This document shows, piece after piece, positions 51,130 through 59,856 of a stretch of DNA of 64,000 nucleotides. Below the pieces are notes generated by a model. The model worked only from the letters and a program-made list of their open reading frames with translations. It was not told the DNA's origin and ran no database searches. Made by a program: the position numbers and the translations under genes. Position 1 is the stretch's first letter; each line of letters begins with the position of its first letter. Source of the DNA: Metabacillus_B sp050107715 (GTDB lineage: Bacteria; Bacillota; Bacilli; Bacillales; Bacillaceae); assembly GCF_050107715.1 (NCBI RefSeq), contig NZ_JBNILN010000002.1, positions 62,001 to 126,000 of the forward strand. Reading direction: 5' to 3'.

Positions 51130-51903
51130 ATGACTCACTTATTAGCTGAACAAAACGGACCGGTGCTTTTCTTAACCTTAAACCGCCCTGAATCCTTAAA
51201 CTCATTCAGTCCGGAAATGATTCTCGGCTTGACAGACGCACTGAAAAACGCTGAAGCGAATGAAGAAATTAAAGCGATTGTCCTATCAGGAGCAGGCCGG
51301 TCATTCAGTGCAGGCGGAGATGTAAAAATGATGGGACAGGTGACGGGCCGGCAGCTTTATGATCACCTGGGGAAGTTGAACGAGTGTGTGATTACGATGA
51401 AAAATCTCTCTAAGCCTGTTATTGCCGCTGTCCATGGCTTTGCTGCAGGAGCTGCCTTTAACCTCGCTCTCGCCTGCGACATGATTATTGCTGCGGACGA
51501 CAGCCAATTTGTTATGAGCTTCGCGCAGGTCGGTCTCATTTCAGACGGCGGAGGGCTTTACTGCCTTCCGAGGTTAATCGGGCCACAGCGGGCAAAGGAA
51601 CTTTTCTTCAGCGGCGAACCAATTGACGCCGTTACCGCCAGCTCCTATGGAATCGTAAACAAAACGGTTCCCCTCGCCCAACTGGAAGATGAGGCACGTT
51701 CCTATGCATTCCGGCTTGCCCAAGGCCCGGTCCAGGCATTTGGGCATATGAAGCGCATCATGGAGCAAGCGTTCAGTTCCACGCTGGAGGATATCCTTGA
51801 GCAGGAAAGACTGACACAGGCGATGATGATTGAAACGGCTGATCATCGTGAAGGTGTAGCAGCTTTTAAAGAAAAAAGAAAACCAGTCTTCCAGGGGAAG
51901 TGA
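51130..51903 (+). CDS. Enoyl-CoA hydratase/isomerase family protein (PaaG-like)
   Basis: A 257-residue crotonase-fold protein. Oxyanion-hole motif SAGGDVKMMG is present, but both hydratase glutamates are lost: AAGAAFNLALACD and FAQVGLISDGGG. An aspartate in DGGG, as in PaaG-type isomerases, suggests double-bond isomerisation rather than hydration. Start ATG 51130 behind gggaggaa; a short in-frame extension from 51103 is not favoured. Confidence 0.9.
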   Translation: MTHLLAEQNGPVLFLTLNRPESLNSFSPEMILGLTDALKNAEANEEIKAIVLSGAGRSFSAGGDVKMMGQVTGRQLYDHLGKLNECVITMKNLSKPVIAAVHGFAAGAAFNLALACDMIIAADDSQFVMSFAQVGLISDGGGLYCLPRLIGPQRAKELFFSGEPIDAVTASSYGIVNKTVPLAQLEDEARSYAFRLAQGPVQAFGHMKRIMEQAFSSTLEDILEQERLTQAMMIETADHREGVAAFKEKRKPVFQGK

Positions 51904-51913
51904 GGAGAAGAAA

Positions 51914-52897
51914 ATGAAAGCTATTCAATTAAAGGAATACGGCGGACCTGAGGTTATGAAGCTTGTGGATCTCAATACTCCGCAGCCGACAGAAAAAGAA
52001 GTTCTGATCAAAATTGAAGCAATCGGAGTCAACTACGCAGATACAGCAAGAAGAGAAGGGCAATATGTGATCGATACACCGCTCCCGTTTGTACCCGGAG
52101 CGGAAGTCGCCGGAACCATTGTCGAAGCAGGGGCAGATGCCAAACGATTTAAGAAAGGCGACAAAGTCGTGACGCTTCTTGGCACATCAAGAGCAACTGG
52201 CTATGCAGAATATACGGTCGCAGATGAACGGGGCCTTATTCCGATTCCGGATGGTGTAGATCTTCAGCACGCCGTTGCCATGCCTTTACAAGGCCTTAGT
52301 GCGTACCACGTTCTAAAAACGATGGGAAGACTGGAAGCTGGAGAAACCGTTCTTGTTCATGCAGCAGCAGGAGGAGTCGGCTCCATTGCCGTTCAGCTGG
52401 CCAAGCTGTTCGGAGCAGGCAAAGTCATCGCTACCGCAAGCACGGAAGAAAAGCGGACTGCAGCGAAAGAGCTCGGTGCTGATGCAGCAGTGGATTACAC
52501 CCAGGATGGCTGGGAAAAAGAGGTGTTGAGCTTAACAGAAGGAAAAGGTGTGGATGTAGCACTTGAGATGGCAGGCGGGGACGTCTTCAGGAAAACCCTC
52601 TCCTGCATGGCGCCATTTGGCCGGCTCGTGATTTATGGAGTGGCGAGCGGCGAACAGGCCAGGCTTTATCCATCCTCCCTCATGGGGCAAAATCTTTCAG
52701 TCATCGGTTTTTTCCTTCCGCAAATGATGAGGAAAAAAGAGCTTTATACACAAAGCTTAAACGAGCTTCTCGGGTATTTAAGCGAGGGCAAACTCCAGCT
52801 GACTATTGGCGGTGTGTATCCCCTCGAGGAAGCGCCGGAGGTTCATCGGATGCTACAGGGGAGAGAAACAAAGGGGAAATTGATTTTAGTTCCGTAA
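51914..52897 (+). CDS. Quinone oxidoreductase-like medium-chain dehydrogenase/reductase
   Basis: A 327-residue zinc-free MDR of the quinone reductase/enoyl reductase type: NYADTARREGQY, VHAAAGGVGSIAVQLAK for NADPH. May reduce an enoyl or quinone intermediate. Ten bases after the previous gene; a terminator-like hairpin follows at once, so it ends the operon. Confidence 0.9.
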   Translation: MKAIQLKEYGGPEVMKLVDLNTPQPTEKEVLIKIEAIGVNYADTARREGQYVIDTPLPFVPGAEVAGTIVEAGADAKRFKKGDKVVTLLGTSRATGYAEYTVADERGLIPIPDGVDLQHAVAMPLQGLSAYHVLKTMGRLEAGETVLVHAAAGGVGSIAVQLAKLFGAGKVIATASTEEKRTAAKELGADAAVDYTQDGWEKEVLSLTEGKGVDVALEMAGGDVFRKTLSCMAPFGRLVIYGVASGEQARLYPSSLMGQNLSVIGFFLPQMMRKKELYTQSLNELLGYLSEGKLQLTIGGVYPLEEAPEVHRMLQGRETKGKLILVP

Positions 52898-52902
52898 AGG
52901 GT

Positions 52903-52950
52903 TCAAGCTGGCTGAAGAAGACTGCGCGTCTAATCTGGCCAGCTTTTTAT
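52903..52950 (+). terminator. Terminator after the second acyl-CoA unit
   Basis: Arms aagctggct / ggccagctt separated by about 24 bases, followed by ttttta. Confidence 0.65.
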
Positions 52951-53290
52951 GTCGCATTCTTTCATTAAACGTTTTGATTCGTGGATGCGGCAGGGGATAG
53001 GAGATGATCAGCTAGTTGGTTTTAAAGTATGGCCAGCAGAGGTGGAGTCGCTGCTGTACATGCACCCGGCCGTGCAGCAGGCCTGTGTTGCCGGGATCCA
53101 GGATGAACGGAGGGGGGAGACAGTTAAAGCGTTTATCGTCCTCAATCAGGATCAATCCGATACACAAGCGGAGGAGATTAAGGAATGGGCTAAAGATCAA
53201 ATGGCTGATTACAAGTATCCGAGAGTCATTGAATTCCGGAAATCCCTTCCAATGACATTCAGTGGGAAATTGCTATGGAGACAACTGTAG
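52949..53290 (+). pseudogene. Remnant of an acyl-CoA synthetase (C-terminal domain only)
   Basis: A 113-codon frame whose residues about 24-113 match the C-terminal domain of AMP-forming acyl-CoA ligases: GFKVWPAEVESLLYMHPAV, RRGETVKAFIV and LPMTFSGKLLWRQL with the catalytic lysine. The adenylation domain is missing; the first 23 residues do not fit the family. It starts at the downstream edge of a terminator and has no ribosome site I can see, so this is most likely a decayed gene. Confidence 0.8.
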
Positions 53291-53386
53291 GAAGAAGAGC
53301 GCCAAAAGGTAGCGGGAGGAATAGACCAATGAAGCTCGAGACAGTGACATGTCCTATATCAGCAGCAGAAGACGCTATCCGTTCAG

Positions 53387-53532
53387 ATGAAAAACTGGCA
53401 TCTGGTTCATCTCTTTCAACACATTTTGCCCAAGCTTGCTGGTCGTGATTCACTGAAAAAGAACTCGACAATCTGTTGTCAATGAAGCCGCAGCAGCTCG
53501 TTCTTAATATGAAGGAAGGGGATATTACCTAA
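53387..53532 (+). pseudogene. Frameshifted remnant of a small helical protein
   Basis: Two overlapping frames join into one plausible helical product: MKNWHLVHLFQHILPKLAG then, one frame over from about 53455, EKELDNLLSMKPQQLVLNMK and a stop at 53530-53532. The continuity suggests a one-base deletion in a former gene. Family not recognised. Confidence 0.45.
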
Positions 53533-53540
53533 CTTCTTTT

Positions 53541-53572
53541 AGCCGGCCGGGGAAATTAAGACCGGCTTTTTC
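53541..53572 (+). terminator. Terminator
   Basis: Stem agccgg / ccggct followed by a T-run, after the gene remnants. Confidence 0.8.
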
Positions 53573-53616
53573 TTTATTCAGGAAACAAAAAATGTTTCTT
53601 ATGTATACGTTGTTTT

Positions 53617-53673
53617 ATCCATCTCCAGCGTCAAGCGCTGCAGATGGAAGCAGACGCTTACGCTTTTGCCCTT
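53617..53673. repeat. Truncated Bacillus intergenic repeat
   Basis: A hairpin with 12-base arms (ccatctccagcg / cgctgcagatgg) followed by agacgcttacgcttttgc. This combination recalls a repeat scattered between genes in many Bacillus genomes. The copy here is short. It lies in an 860-base stretch (52898-53757) that holds only remnants, two terminators and this repeat. Confidence 0.5.
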
Positions 53674-53686
53674 GAAGCTTCCTCCT

Positions 53687-53717
53687 TTGACTCAAGTGGG
53701 ACCTTAACCGGTATAAT
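53687..53717 (+). promoter_or_regulatory. Possible promoter of the lone SDR gene
   Basis: ttgact and a perfect tataat, spacer 19 bases (longer than ideal), 40 bases before the start codon. Confidence 0.45.
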
Positions 53718-53757
53718 AAGTTCATATCTTAATGCAGTTAAAACAGGAGGGAATTAA

Positions 53758-54519
53758 ATGAAATATACCGTAATAACCGGGGCAAGTTCAGGAATAGGAT
53801 ATGAGACAGCGCTTGCATTTGCAGAAAGGGGTAAGAATCTGATCATTACGGCCCGCCGCGAGGATGAGCTTAAAAAGCTGAAATCTGAAGTTAAAGCCAT
53901 TGATTCCCGCTTAGATCCATTGATTCGGCCGGCTGATTTGTCCTCTGCTGAAGAAGCGCATAAGTTTTATGAGGAACTCAAAGAGTATGAGATCGAAACG
54001 TGGATTAACAATGCGGGATTTGGAAATTTTGCCTCTGTTGCTGAACAAAATTTAAATAAGATTCAAACGATGCTCCACCTAAATATAGAGGCATTAACGA
54101 TCTTATCAACTCTTTATACAAGGGATTACTCAGACGAACCTGGAACCCAGCTTATAAACGTGTCATCCGGTGGCGGATACACTATTGTGGCGGATGCAGT
54201 CACGTATTGTGCCACAAAATTTTACGTAAGTGCATTTACCGAAGGCCTTGCCCAGGAATTGAAATCAAAGCAAGCGCCCATGCAGGCGAAAGTGCTTGCA
54301 CCAGCAGCAACAGAAACAGAATTTGCAAAGCGTTCACTGAATCTGGATGAGTTTCAATATGAGGGGGCGGTTCCGAAGTTTCATACGGCGAAAGAAATGG
54401 CCGGGTTCTTACTGGACTTGTATGATAGCGAAAAAATCGTTGGAATTGTGGATGGAGAGACGTATGAGTTTCACCTGAAGGATCCGATTTATCCATACGC
54501 AGATAGAAATCGCAAATAG
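53758..54519 (+). CDS. Short-chain dehydrogenase/reductase (SDR)
   Basis: A 253-residue SDR of the DltE/YqjQ-like type: TGASSGIG, NNAGFGNF, catalytic YCATK. It ends with a conserved-looking tail IYPYADRNRK. Single-gene unit with its own promoter and terminator, so it is not part of the acyl-CoA operon. Substrate unknown. ATG behind caggaggg. Confidence 0.9.
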   Translation: MKYTVITGASSGIGYETALAFAERGKNLIITARREDELKKLKSEVKAIDSRLDPLIRPADLSSAEEAHKFYEELKEYEIETWINNAGFGNFASVAEQNLNKIQTMLHLNIEALTILSTLYTRDYSDEPGTQLINVSSGGGYTIVADAVTYCATKFYVSAFTEGLAQELKSKQAPMQAKVLAPAATETEFAKRSLNLDEFQYEGAVPKFHTAKEMAGFLLDLYDSEKIVGIVDGETYEFHLKDPIYPYADRNRK

Positions 54520-54528
54520 ATGATGGAA

Positions 54529-54558
54529 GGCGCCGCTGTTTAGAGCAGGCGCTTTTTT
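54529..54558 (+). terminator. Terminator after the lone SDR
   Basis: Stem gcgccgct / agcaggcgc with loop, followed by seven T. Confidence 0.82.
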
Positions 54559-54762
54559 TAGTCGAACCGATTTCTCTGTGCACCCATTCAATATATGAGC
54601 CTAAACGACCGGCAAAAGCGCGGTACCGATCGATAAAAGCTCTTTGCTGGATGCATATCTCCCAATTGTTTTCCCAGAGAATCCACTTAAATATCCTTCG
54701 TCGCTTCCAGAATGAAAATGATATAGTTAGAGAAGCTCTATTGCAGAAAGAAGGTACATAGA

Positions 54763-55926
54763 TTGGAAGCATCTCTAGCAAGCAATCGCTCGGTAAAACT
54801 AAATTTTTATATGTATTATTTTCTCGTTTTCTTTGGAATTGGTGCCCTTTCTCCGCTGCTTTCCGTTTATTTGAGGGATGACATCGGCCTTTCGGGAAGT
54901 CAAATCGGGATGGTGCTCTCAATCAGTCCGGTTGTGATGATTTTAATCCAGCCAGTGTGGGGAATTATAAGCGATGCAACAAAAAAGCCAGTAACCCTTC
55001 TTACCATTGCGCTTGTAATGACCGCGGTGATGGGGATTGTGTTTTCGGCAGTTTCAAGCTATGCGCTCATTATTGCAGCAGCTGGTATTCTGGCTGTATT
55101 TCAGGCCGCTTTAATCCCGCTTTCAGACAGTATTTCTATTAATTACGTAAAAAAGACGAAAATGGATTATGGCTCCATTCGCTTATGGGGAGCTGTGGGG
55201 TTTGCCGTATCTGTACTTGCAGTGGGTAAATTATCAGAAATGACGGGGTTGTCTGTGATTTTCTATACGTTTACATTCGTAATGGGAATTGGAGCGATTT
55301 TCGCCTGGCAGCTTCCGAGAGAAAGCAATTCAATTAAAGTCAGCTTTAAAAAAGGGATGGGCGAGCTTGTAAAGGCCCCTTCATATTTTCTTTTTCTTGT
55401 CATAGCCTTTCTCATTCTCGGTCCGATTCTCGCAAACAATTTTTACTTCGGTATATTTATAGATGACCTTGGCGGTGGTCTTGCCGGTATTGGTCTGGCA
55501 TTCATGCTTGCTGCAGGAAGCGAAGCGCCCGTGATGAAATTTGCCAATCGCTGGATTAGGAAATTTGGGATGAAGCAGATTTTGCTTCTGGCGGCGGCTG
55601 TCTCCACTCTGAGATGGTTTCTTTACTTTCTTGAACCTCCGATCGGCCTTGTCTATGCTACGACGATTGCTCAGGGATTTTCAACTGGTCTTTTTATTCC
55701 GGCCGCTCTTCAGTATGTAAAGGATCTAGCCCCTGTTTCTGCCGGAGCAACGGCAATCGGTCTTTACTCAGCAGTTGGGAATGGGCTTGGTAACTGGTTT
55801 TGTACGTTTTTGGGAGGGTTTATTTTAGAGTTTTACTCTGTTTTCGCTGTTTATTTTTTCTTCGGCTGTTTATCACTCGCAGCTGTTATTCTCCTTCTGT
55901 TTGTCAAACAGAAGCGAACCGCTTAG
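54763..55926 (+). CDS. MFS transporter (YwbF/nucleoside-permease-like)
   Basis: A 387-residue transporter with twelve helices of the MFS_1-like/LacY-type group. It starts with TTG 54763 behind aagaagg and soon reaches YYFLVFFGIGALSPLLSVYL, similar to B. subtilis YwbF and 3-phenylpropionate permease-like proteins. Substrate unknown. Ends in a strong terminator shared with the convergent cysK-like gene. Confidence 0.86.
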   Translation: MEASLASNRSVKLNFYMYYFLVFFGIGALSPLLSVYLRDDIGLSGSQIGMVLSISPVVMILIQPVWGIISDATKKPVTLLTIALVMTAVMGIVFSAVSSYALIIAAAGILAVFQAALIPLSDSISINYVKKTKMDYGSIRLWGAVGFAVSVLAVGKLSEMTGLSVIFYTFTFVMGIGAIFAWQLPRESNSIKVSFKKGMGELVKAPSYFLFLVIAFLILGPILANNFYFGIFIDDLGGGLAGIGLAFMLAAGSEAPVMKFANRWIRKFGMKQILLLAAAVSTLRWFLYFLEPPIGLVYATTIAQGFSTGLFIPAALQYVKDLAPVSAGATAIGLYSAVGNGLGNWFCTFLGGFILEFYSVFAVYFFFGCLSLAAVILLLFVKQKRTA

Positions 55927-56016
55927 CCAAATTCATTTGAAAAGAAGAAAGCGGTTAATAGCGGACCGGTTCAGAGATGTGGCGTTTTATCAGAGGTCCT
56001 TTTTTCCTTTAAACAG

Positions 56017-56058
56017 AAAAAAGTGCTCAGAGCCAGCTGCGCTCAGAGCACTTTTTTA
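56017..56058. terminator. Bidirectional terminator between the MFS gene and ytkP
   Basis: Stem aaaaaagtgctcagagc / gctcagagcactttttt (two mismatches) flanked by A-run and T-run. Confidence 0.88.
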
Positions 56059-56088
56059 CCTTTACCAATGCATAGAAAATTCCTGTCC

Positions 56089-57021
56089 TTATTCAAACGA
56101 AAATAAATCGGTGGACAAATAACGCTCTCCGGTGTCACAGGCAATACAAACGACGGTATCCTCCGGGGTCAGCCGTTTGGCCACTTCAATCGCTGCAAAA
56201 CAAGCTGCGCCGGAGGATGGTCCGACAAGAATCCCTTCTTCCTTTGCCAGCCGTCTTGCAGTTGTATAAGCATCCTCATCCTCTATTTTGAAAATTTCAT
56301 CGTATACGTCCTGGTTTAAAATAGAAGGGATAAAGCCGGGGCTTGTTCCAACCAGCTTATGCTTGCCTGGCTTGCCTCCTGACAATACGGGTGATCCAGC
56401 CGGCTCTACTACATGCACGGTGAGAGCCTCTATGTTTGCTTTCAATTCTTCCCCTGTCCCGGTTATAGTTCCGCCTGTGCCGGAGGTGGCAACGAAGGCG
56501 CTAAGCTTCTTGCCGATTGAATCCATGGCCTCCATTATTTCATGAGCGGTCGTTTTTCGGTGAGCATCGGGATTGGCTTCATTATCGAATTGCATTGGCA
56601 TGTAGCTGTCCGGGATTTCCCTCGTTAATTCCTTTGCTTTCTGTATTGCACCAGGCATCTTTTCATTACCCGGAGTCAGAACGACCTTGGCCCCATATGC
56701 CTTTAACAGGTTGATGCGTTCTGCAGACATGGTGTCCGGCATAACGAGAATGGCTTTGTATCCTTTTGCGGCTGCGTTCATAGCAAGTCCTATTCCCGTA
56801 TTGCCGCTTGTCGGCTCAACAATAGTAGAATTTTCATTCAGAAGGCCCTTTTTCTCAGCTTCTTCAATCATTTGAAAAGCTGCGCGGTCTTTTACGCTTT
56901 TGCTTGGATTAAAGAATTCGAGCTTTAAGTAGATTTGGGCTCCTCCTTCGGGCGCTAGCTTATTCAGCTTAACTAAAGGCGTCTTCCCAATCAGGTCAGC
57001 CATACTATTTGCAATGTCCAT
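56089..57021 (-). CDS. ytkP: Cysteine synthase-like PLP enzyme YtkP
   Basis: A 310-residue fold-type II PLP enzyme of the O-acetylserine sulfhydrylase family. The cofactor lysine is Lys44 in NPSKSVKDRAA; TSGNTGIG and GTGGTITG bind substrate and phosphate. Its neighbours thpR and ytlQ match those of B. subtilis YtkP, the paralogue of CysK. Makes cysteine from O-acetylserine and sulfide, or a related beta-replacement. ATG 57021 behind caggaggg. Confidence 0.93.
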   Translation of the reverse strand: MDIANSMADLIGKTPLVKLNKLAPEGGAQIYLKLEFFNPSKSVKDRAAFQMIEEAEKKGLLNENSTIVEPTSGNTGIGLAMNAAAKGYKAILVMPDTMSAERINLLKAYGAKVVLTPGNEKMPGAIQKAKELTREIPDSYMPMQFDNEANPDAHRKTTAHEIMEAMDSIGKKLSAFVATSGTGGTITGTGEELKANIEALTVHVVEPAGSPVLSGGKPGKHKLVGTSPGFIPSILNQDVYDEIFKIEDEDAYTTARRLAKEEGILVGPSSGAACFAAIEVAKRLTPEDTVVCIACDTGERYLSTDLFSFE

Positions 57022-57154
57022 TTGAGGTCCCTCCTGAAACGTTTAAGGCTATCATATCAAAAATAAACGGGTAGTACCTAGTGTACGGATTGTGTATCCC
57101 CGCCATTCATTTGGTAGAATAAGCGTAAGAGTTTTTAGCAAAGAGGGTTGGAGC

Positions 57155-57712
57155 ATGGGAACACATTATTTTCTGGCTGTCCGGATACCGGAGCAATTAG
57201 CTGAACAGATGCATCAGCAGTTCGTTCATGATGAAAGTCTGCAATTCGGCCGCTGGGTTCATCCCCTTGATTATCATATCACTCTTGCTTTTTTAGGAGA
57301 GCCCGATACGGAGGAGCAGCTTCTTCAGCTTACGGAAGATTTAACCGATAAGATAAATAAGCAGGAGTTTACTCTTAAAGTCAGTGAAACTGGTACGTTT
57401 GGTGCTGAAGAATCACCAAGGATTTTCTGGGCAGGAGTAAACCATTCTGAAGCGTTGGCAGAGTTAAGAGAAATGGTGTATCAAAGCTGTCTTCACAACG
57501 GTTTCAAGTTAGATAAGCGGCCGTTCAAGCCTCACATTACCGCTGCAAGAAAATGGACGGGCCGGCGGCCGTATGAGGGTCCGTCAGGAAAACTGCCGGA
57601 AATGGCCACTTTTTCTGTCAGGTCGGTAGAATTGCTTGAAACAAGGATGGAGGACACACCGAAATACAAGACCATCCGTTCGTTCAGACTTAAAGGGAAG
57701 CAGAACGGATGA
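57155..57712 (+). CDS. thpR: RNA 2',3'-cyclic phosphodiesterase ThpR (YtlP)
   Basis: A 185-residue 2H phosphoesterase with both HxT motifs: HIT at residues 41-43 and HIT at 127-129 (FKPHITAARK). Opens RNA 2',3'-cyclic phosphates. ATG 57155 is chosen; an upstream in-frame extension from 57092 lacks a site. The stop overlaps the cidA-like start by four bases, an unusual partner. Confidence 0.93.
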   Translation: MGTHYFLAVRIPEQLAEQMHQQFVHDESLQFGRWVHPLDYHITLAFLGEPDTEEQLLQLTEDLTDKINKQEFTLKVSETGTFGAEESPRIFWAGVNHSEALAELREMVYQSCLHNGFKLDKRPFKPHITAARKWTGRRPYEGPSGKLPEMATFSVRSVELLETRMEDTPKYKTIRSFRLKGKQNG

Positions 57713-58095
57713 ATTATGTTAAAACTGCCGGACAGACCGGTATTCTTTTTGGCTTTTCCACAGCCGGTATATATCTTCAAAAGGCCGCCAATCTGCAAGT
57801 TCCCGGCAGCATCATCGGAATGATTTTCCTGTTTGTGCTCCTCAGGATTGGCTGGTTTCGGGCAGAGTGGATTCAGGCTGGAAGTTCGTTTCTCCTAAAA
57901 AATTTATCGCTGCTGTTTGTACCAGGAACCGTAGGCCTGATTGATTATCTGCACTTATTCAATGGCAGCGGCATTATGAGTCTCGCGGCCGCCTTTATTA
58001 GTACCTTCTTGGTCATGGCTGTTTCAGCCTTCATGACTGAAAAATCCCTTCAGCGGAAAAAGAAAAAACAGAGCCGGGAAGGATATGAGTCATGA
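57709..58095 (+). CDS. cidA: CidA/LrgA-family holin-like protein
   Basis: A 128-residue membrane protein with four helices and a lysine-rich C-terminus. It has the family's QVPGSIIGMIFLFVLL and FVPGTVGLIDYL stretches. CidA/LrgA proteins act with CidB/LrgB in murein hydrolase control or in pyruvate/glycolate uptake, depending on species. Coupled by ATGA overlaps both to thpR before and cidB after. Confidence 0.92.
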   Translation: MNYVKTAGQTGILFGFSTAGIYLQKAANLQVPGSIIGMIFLFVLLRIGWFRAEWIQAGSSFLLKNLSLLFVPGTVGLIDYLHLFNGSGIMSLAAAFISTFLVMAVSAFMTEKSLQRKKKKQSREGYES

Positions 58096-58772
58096 TGTCA
58101 ACCCTTTTGTCCTTTATAGGCACGATTTTGATCTTTCGCTGGATGAGGATGCTTCATGTGAAATTTCCCGTCCCGCTCTTCCTGCCGATCGTTACGAGTA
58201 CAGCTCTTATTATTCTGCTTCTTCTAATGACAGGAACGGCTTATCATGCGTATATGGAGGGAGGCCAGCTTATCAGTACATTGCTAGGTCCGGCTGTCGT
58301 TGCCTTAGCCGTCCCACTTCATGAGCAATGGGACCGCTTGAAGGAGCATCTGCTTCTGCTTGCAGGGGCCTCCCTTTCCGGTACACTAATCGGACTTTTC
58401 AGCGGGATGTATATGGCCATTTGGTTCGGTATGAATGAGGAGATGGTCAGATCGCTCCTCCCCAAATCCGTTACGGCTCCCATAGCAATGGATATTGCTG
58501 CGTTGATTAACGGGATCCCGCCACTTAGCGCTGTCTATGTAATGGCAGCAGGTATATCGGGGTCGGTATTTGGTCCTCTGCTATTGAAAAAGCTGAACAT
58601 TCAGCATCCAATGGCTGCAGGCCTTGGTTTTGGAGCGGCAAGTCATGGAATCGGAACTGCAAGGGCTCTTGAACTGGGAGAGCAGCAGGGGGCAGTGAGT
58701 TCAGCAGCGATGACGTTCAGCGCCATTTTTGCTTCCTTGCTTTGTCCGCCAATCGCAGCACTTTTTTTATAA
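58092..58772 (+). CDS. cidB: CidB/LrgB-family membrane protein
   Basis: A 226-residue polytopic membrane protein with LLGPAVVALAVPLHEQ, LLPKSVTAPIAMDIA and ASHGIGTARALELGE, the hallmarks of the LrgB family. Partner of the preceding CidA-like protein. Stop is 12 bases before the ytlQ-like gene. Confidence 0.93.
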   Translation: MMSTLLSFIGTILIFRWMRMLHVKFPVPLFLPIVTSTALIILLLLMTGTAYHAYMEGGQLISTLLGPAVVALAVPLHEQWDRLKEHLLLLAGASLSGTLIGLFSGMYMAIWFGMNEEMVRSLLPKSVTAPIAMDIAALINGIPPLSAVYVMAAGISGSVFGPLLLKKLNIQHPMAAGLGFGAASHGIGTARALELGEQQGAVSSAAMTFSAIFASLLCPPIAALFL

Positions 58773-58784
58773 AGGAGACCAAAA

Positions 58785-59720
58785 ATGGGTCAATTAATAA
58801 AATTAAGAGATTACATATCCAGGTATGAACTGGATCCCTACCACTACACAGGCCAATTTATCCGTCTGAAAAAGCAGCAATGGGAGCGGGTAAATAAAGC
58901 CTGGGAGGAACAGCATTTCGATTCTTATCTTGCCCAGTTTTCCGAGCCCGCTGAAGCTGAGAATACGAAAGCTGCTTTTTGGGGAATGTGGCCGTTTCAA
59001 AAGGAGAAAGAAGAGACACGGGGGTATCCTGCTGAGGCTCCAATAGAGGACGGGCCCGATATGCTGTTCTCGCATACTCCTTTATCAACGGAAGATTTGA
59101 AGCATGAATTTTTAGACAAGGTCTACCGGTTCCAGCTAAAATGGGCGAGCTCCACGATCAGAGAGCAATCCGATTTTGACAGGCGTTATTTTTACGATGA
59201 AAAACTGCAGTTCTTTCTAAAACGTCTGCCTGATCATAATTTGTATATGCATGACGCCGTTCTCGAAATTAAAAATGCGACGGTTGAGCTCGGACCTGTA
59301 CTAATTACTCCTTCAGGAATTCAGTGCATCGCCTGGGTACCGGGGAGGAATGAAGACATCCTGATAGGGTCCGGGGGCCGGTTCTGGGAAATGAAAAGCG
59401 GCAGGCATTCTAAACGGCTGTTGAATCCGCTATTGGATCTAAACAGAACCGCCTCTGTCATCAGAAAAATTTTAAAGAGCCGTAATATTGAATTTCCAAT
59501 TGAAAAAAGGCTGATTTTCGAGAAGGGCTATGCGGATTTTCAAAATCTCCCGTACGACTTGGAAGTAACAGATAAAAGAAATTTTCACGACTGGTTTACA
59601 AAAATGAGAAATCGTTCTTCACCCGTAAAACACGATCAGCTTAAATGTGCCAAAGCCCTGCTTTCATGGACCCACACCCGCTCAAGAGTCCGGAGCGAAT
59701 GGGAGGATGGGCTAAATTAG
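58785..59720 (+). CDS. ytlQ: NERD-like domain protein, YtlQ type
   Basis: A 311-residue cytoplasmic protein without membrane segments. The middle part (about 150-240) looks like a nuclease-related (NERD) domain: HDAVLEI, GPVLITPSGIQCIAWVPG and GGRFWEMKSGRHSKRLLNPLLD. Length and position suggest B. subtilis YtlQ. Catalytic activity is not known. Fourth gene of the thpR-cidA-cidB unit; ATG behind aaaggaga. Confidence 0.78.
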   Translation: MGQLIKLRDYISRYELDPYHYTGQFIRLKKQQWERVNKAWEEQHFDSYLAQFSEPAEAENTKAAFWGMWPFQKEKEETRGYPAEAPIEDGPDMLFSHTPLSTEDLKHEFLDKVYRFQLKWASSTIREQSDFDRRYFYDEKLQFFLKRLPDHNLYMHDAVLEIKNATVELGPVLITPSGIQCIAWVPGRNEDILIGSGGRFWEMKSGRHSKRLLNPLLDLNRTASVIRKILKSRNIEFPIEKRLIFEKGYADFQNLPYDLEVTDKRNFHDWFTKMRNRSSPVKHDQLKCAKALLSWTHTRSRVRSEWEDGLN

Positions 59721-59856
59721 CGGGAAGTCCCCTAACACACCATCTTCTCCGGGACATAAAATACATTATAGATTGGGTAAAAAGTGGAGAGACTGAACAA
59801 TTACAGACCGTGTATTAAATTTGTTTCATCAACCGTTTCTCCAGGGGGGAAGAGCA

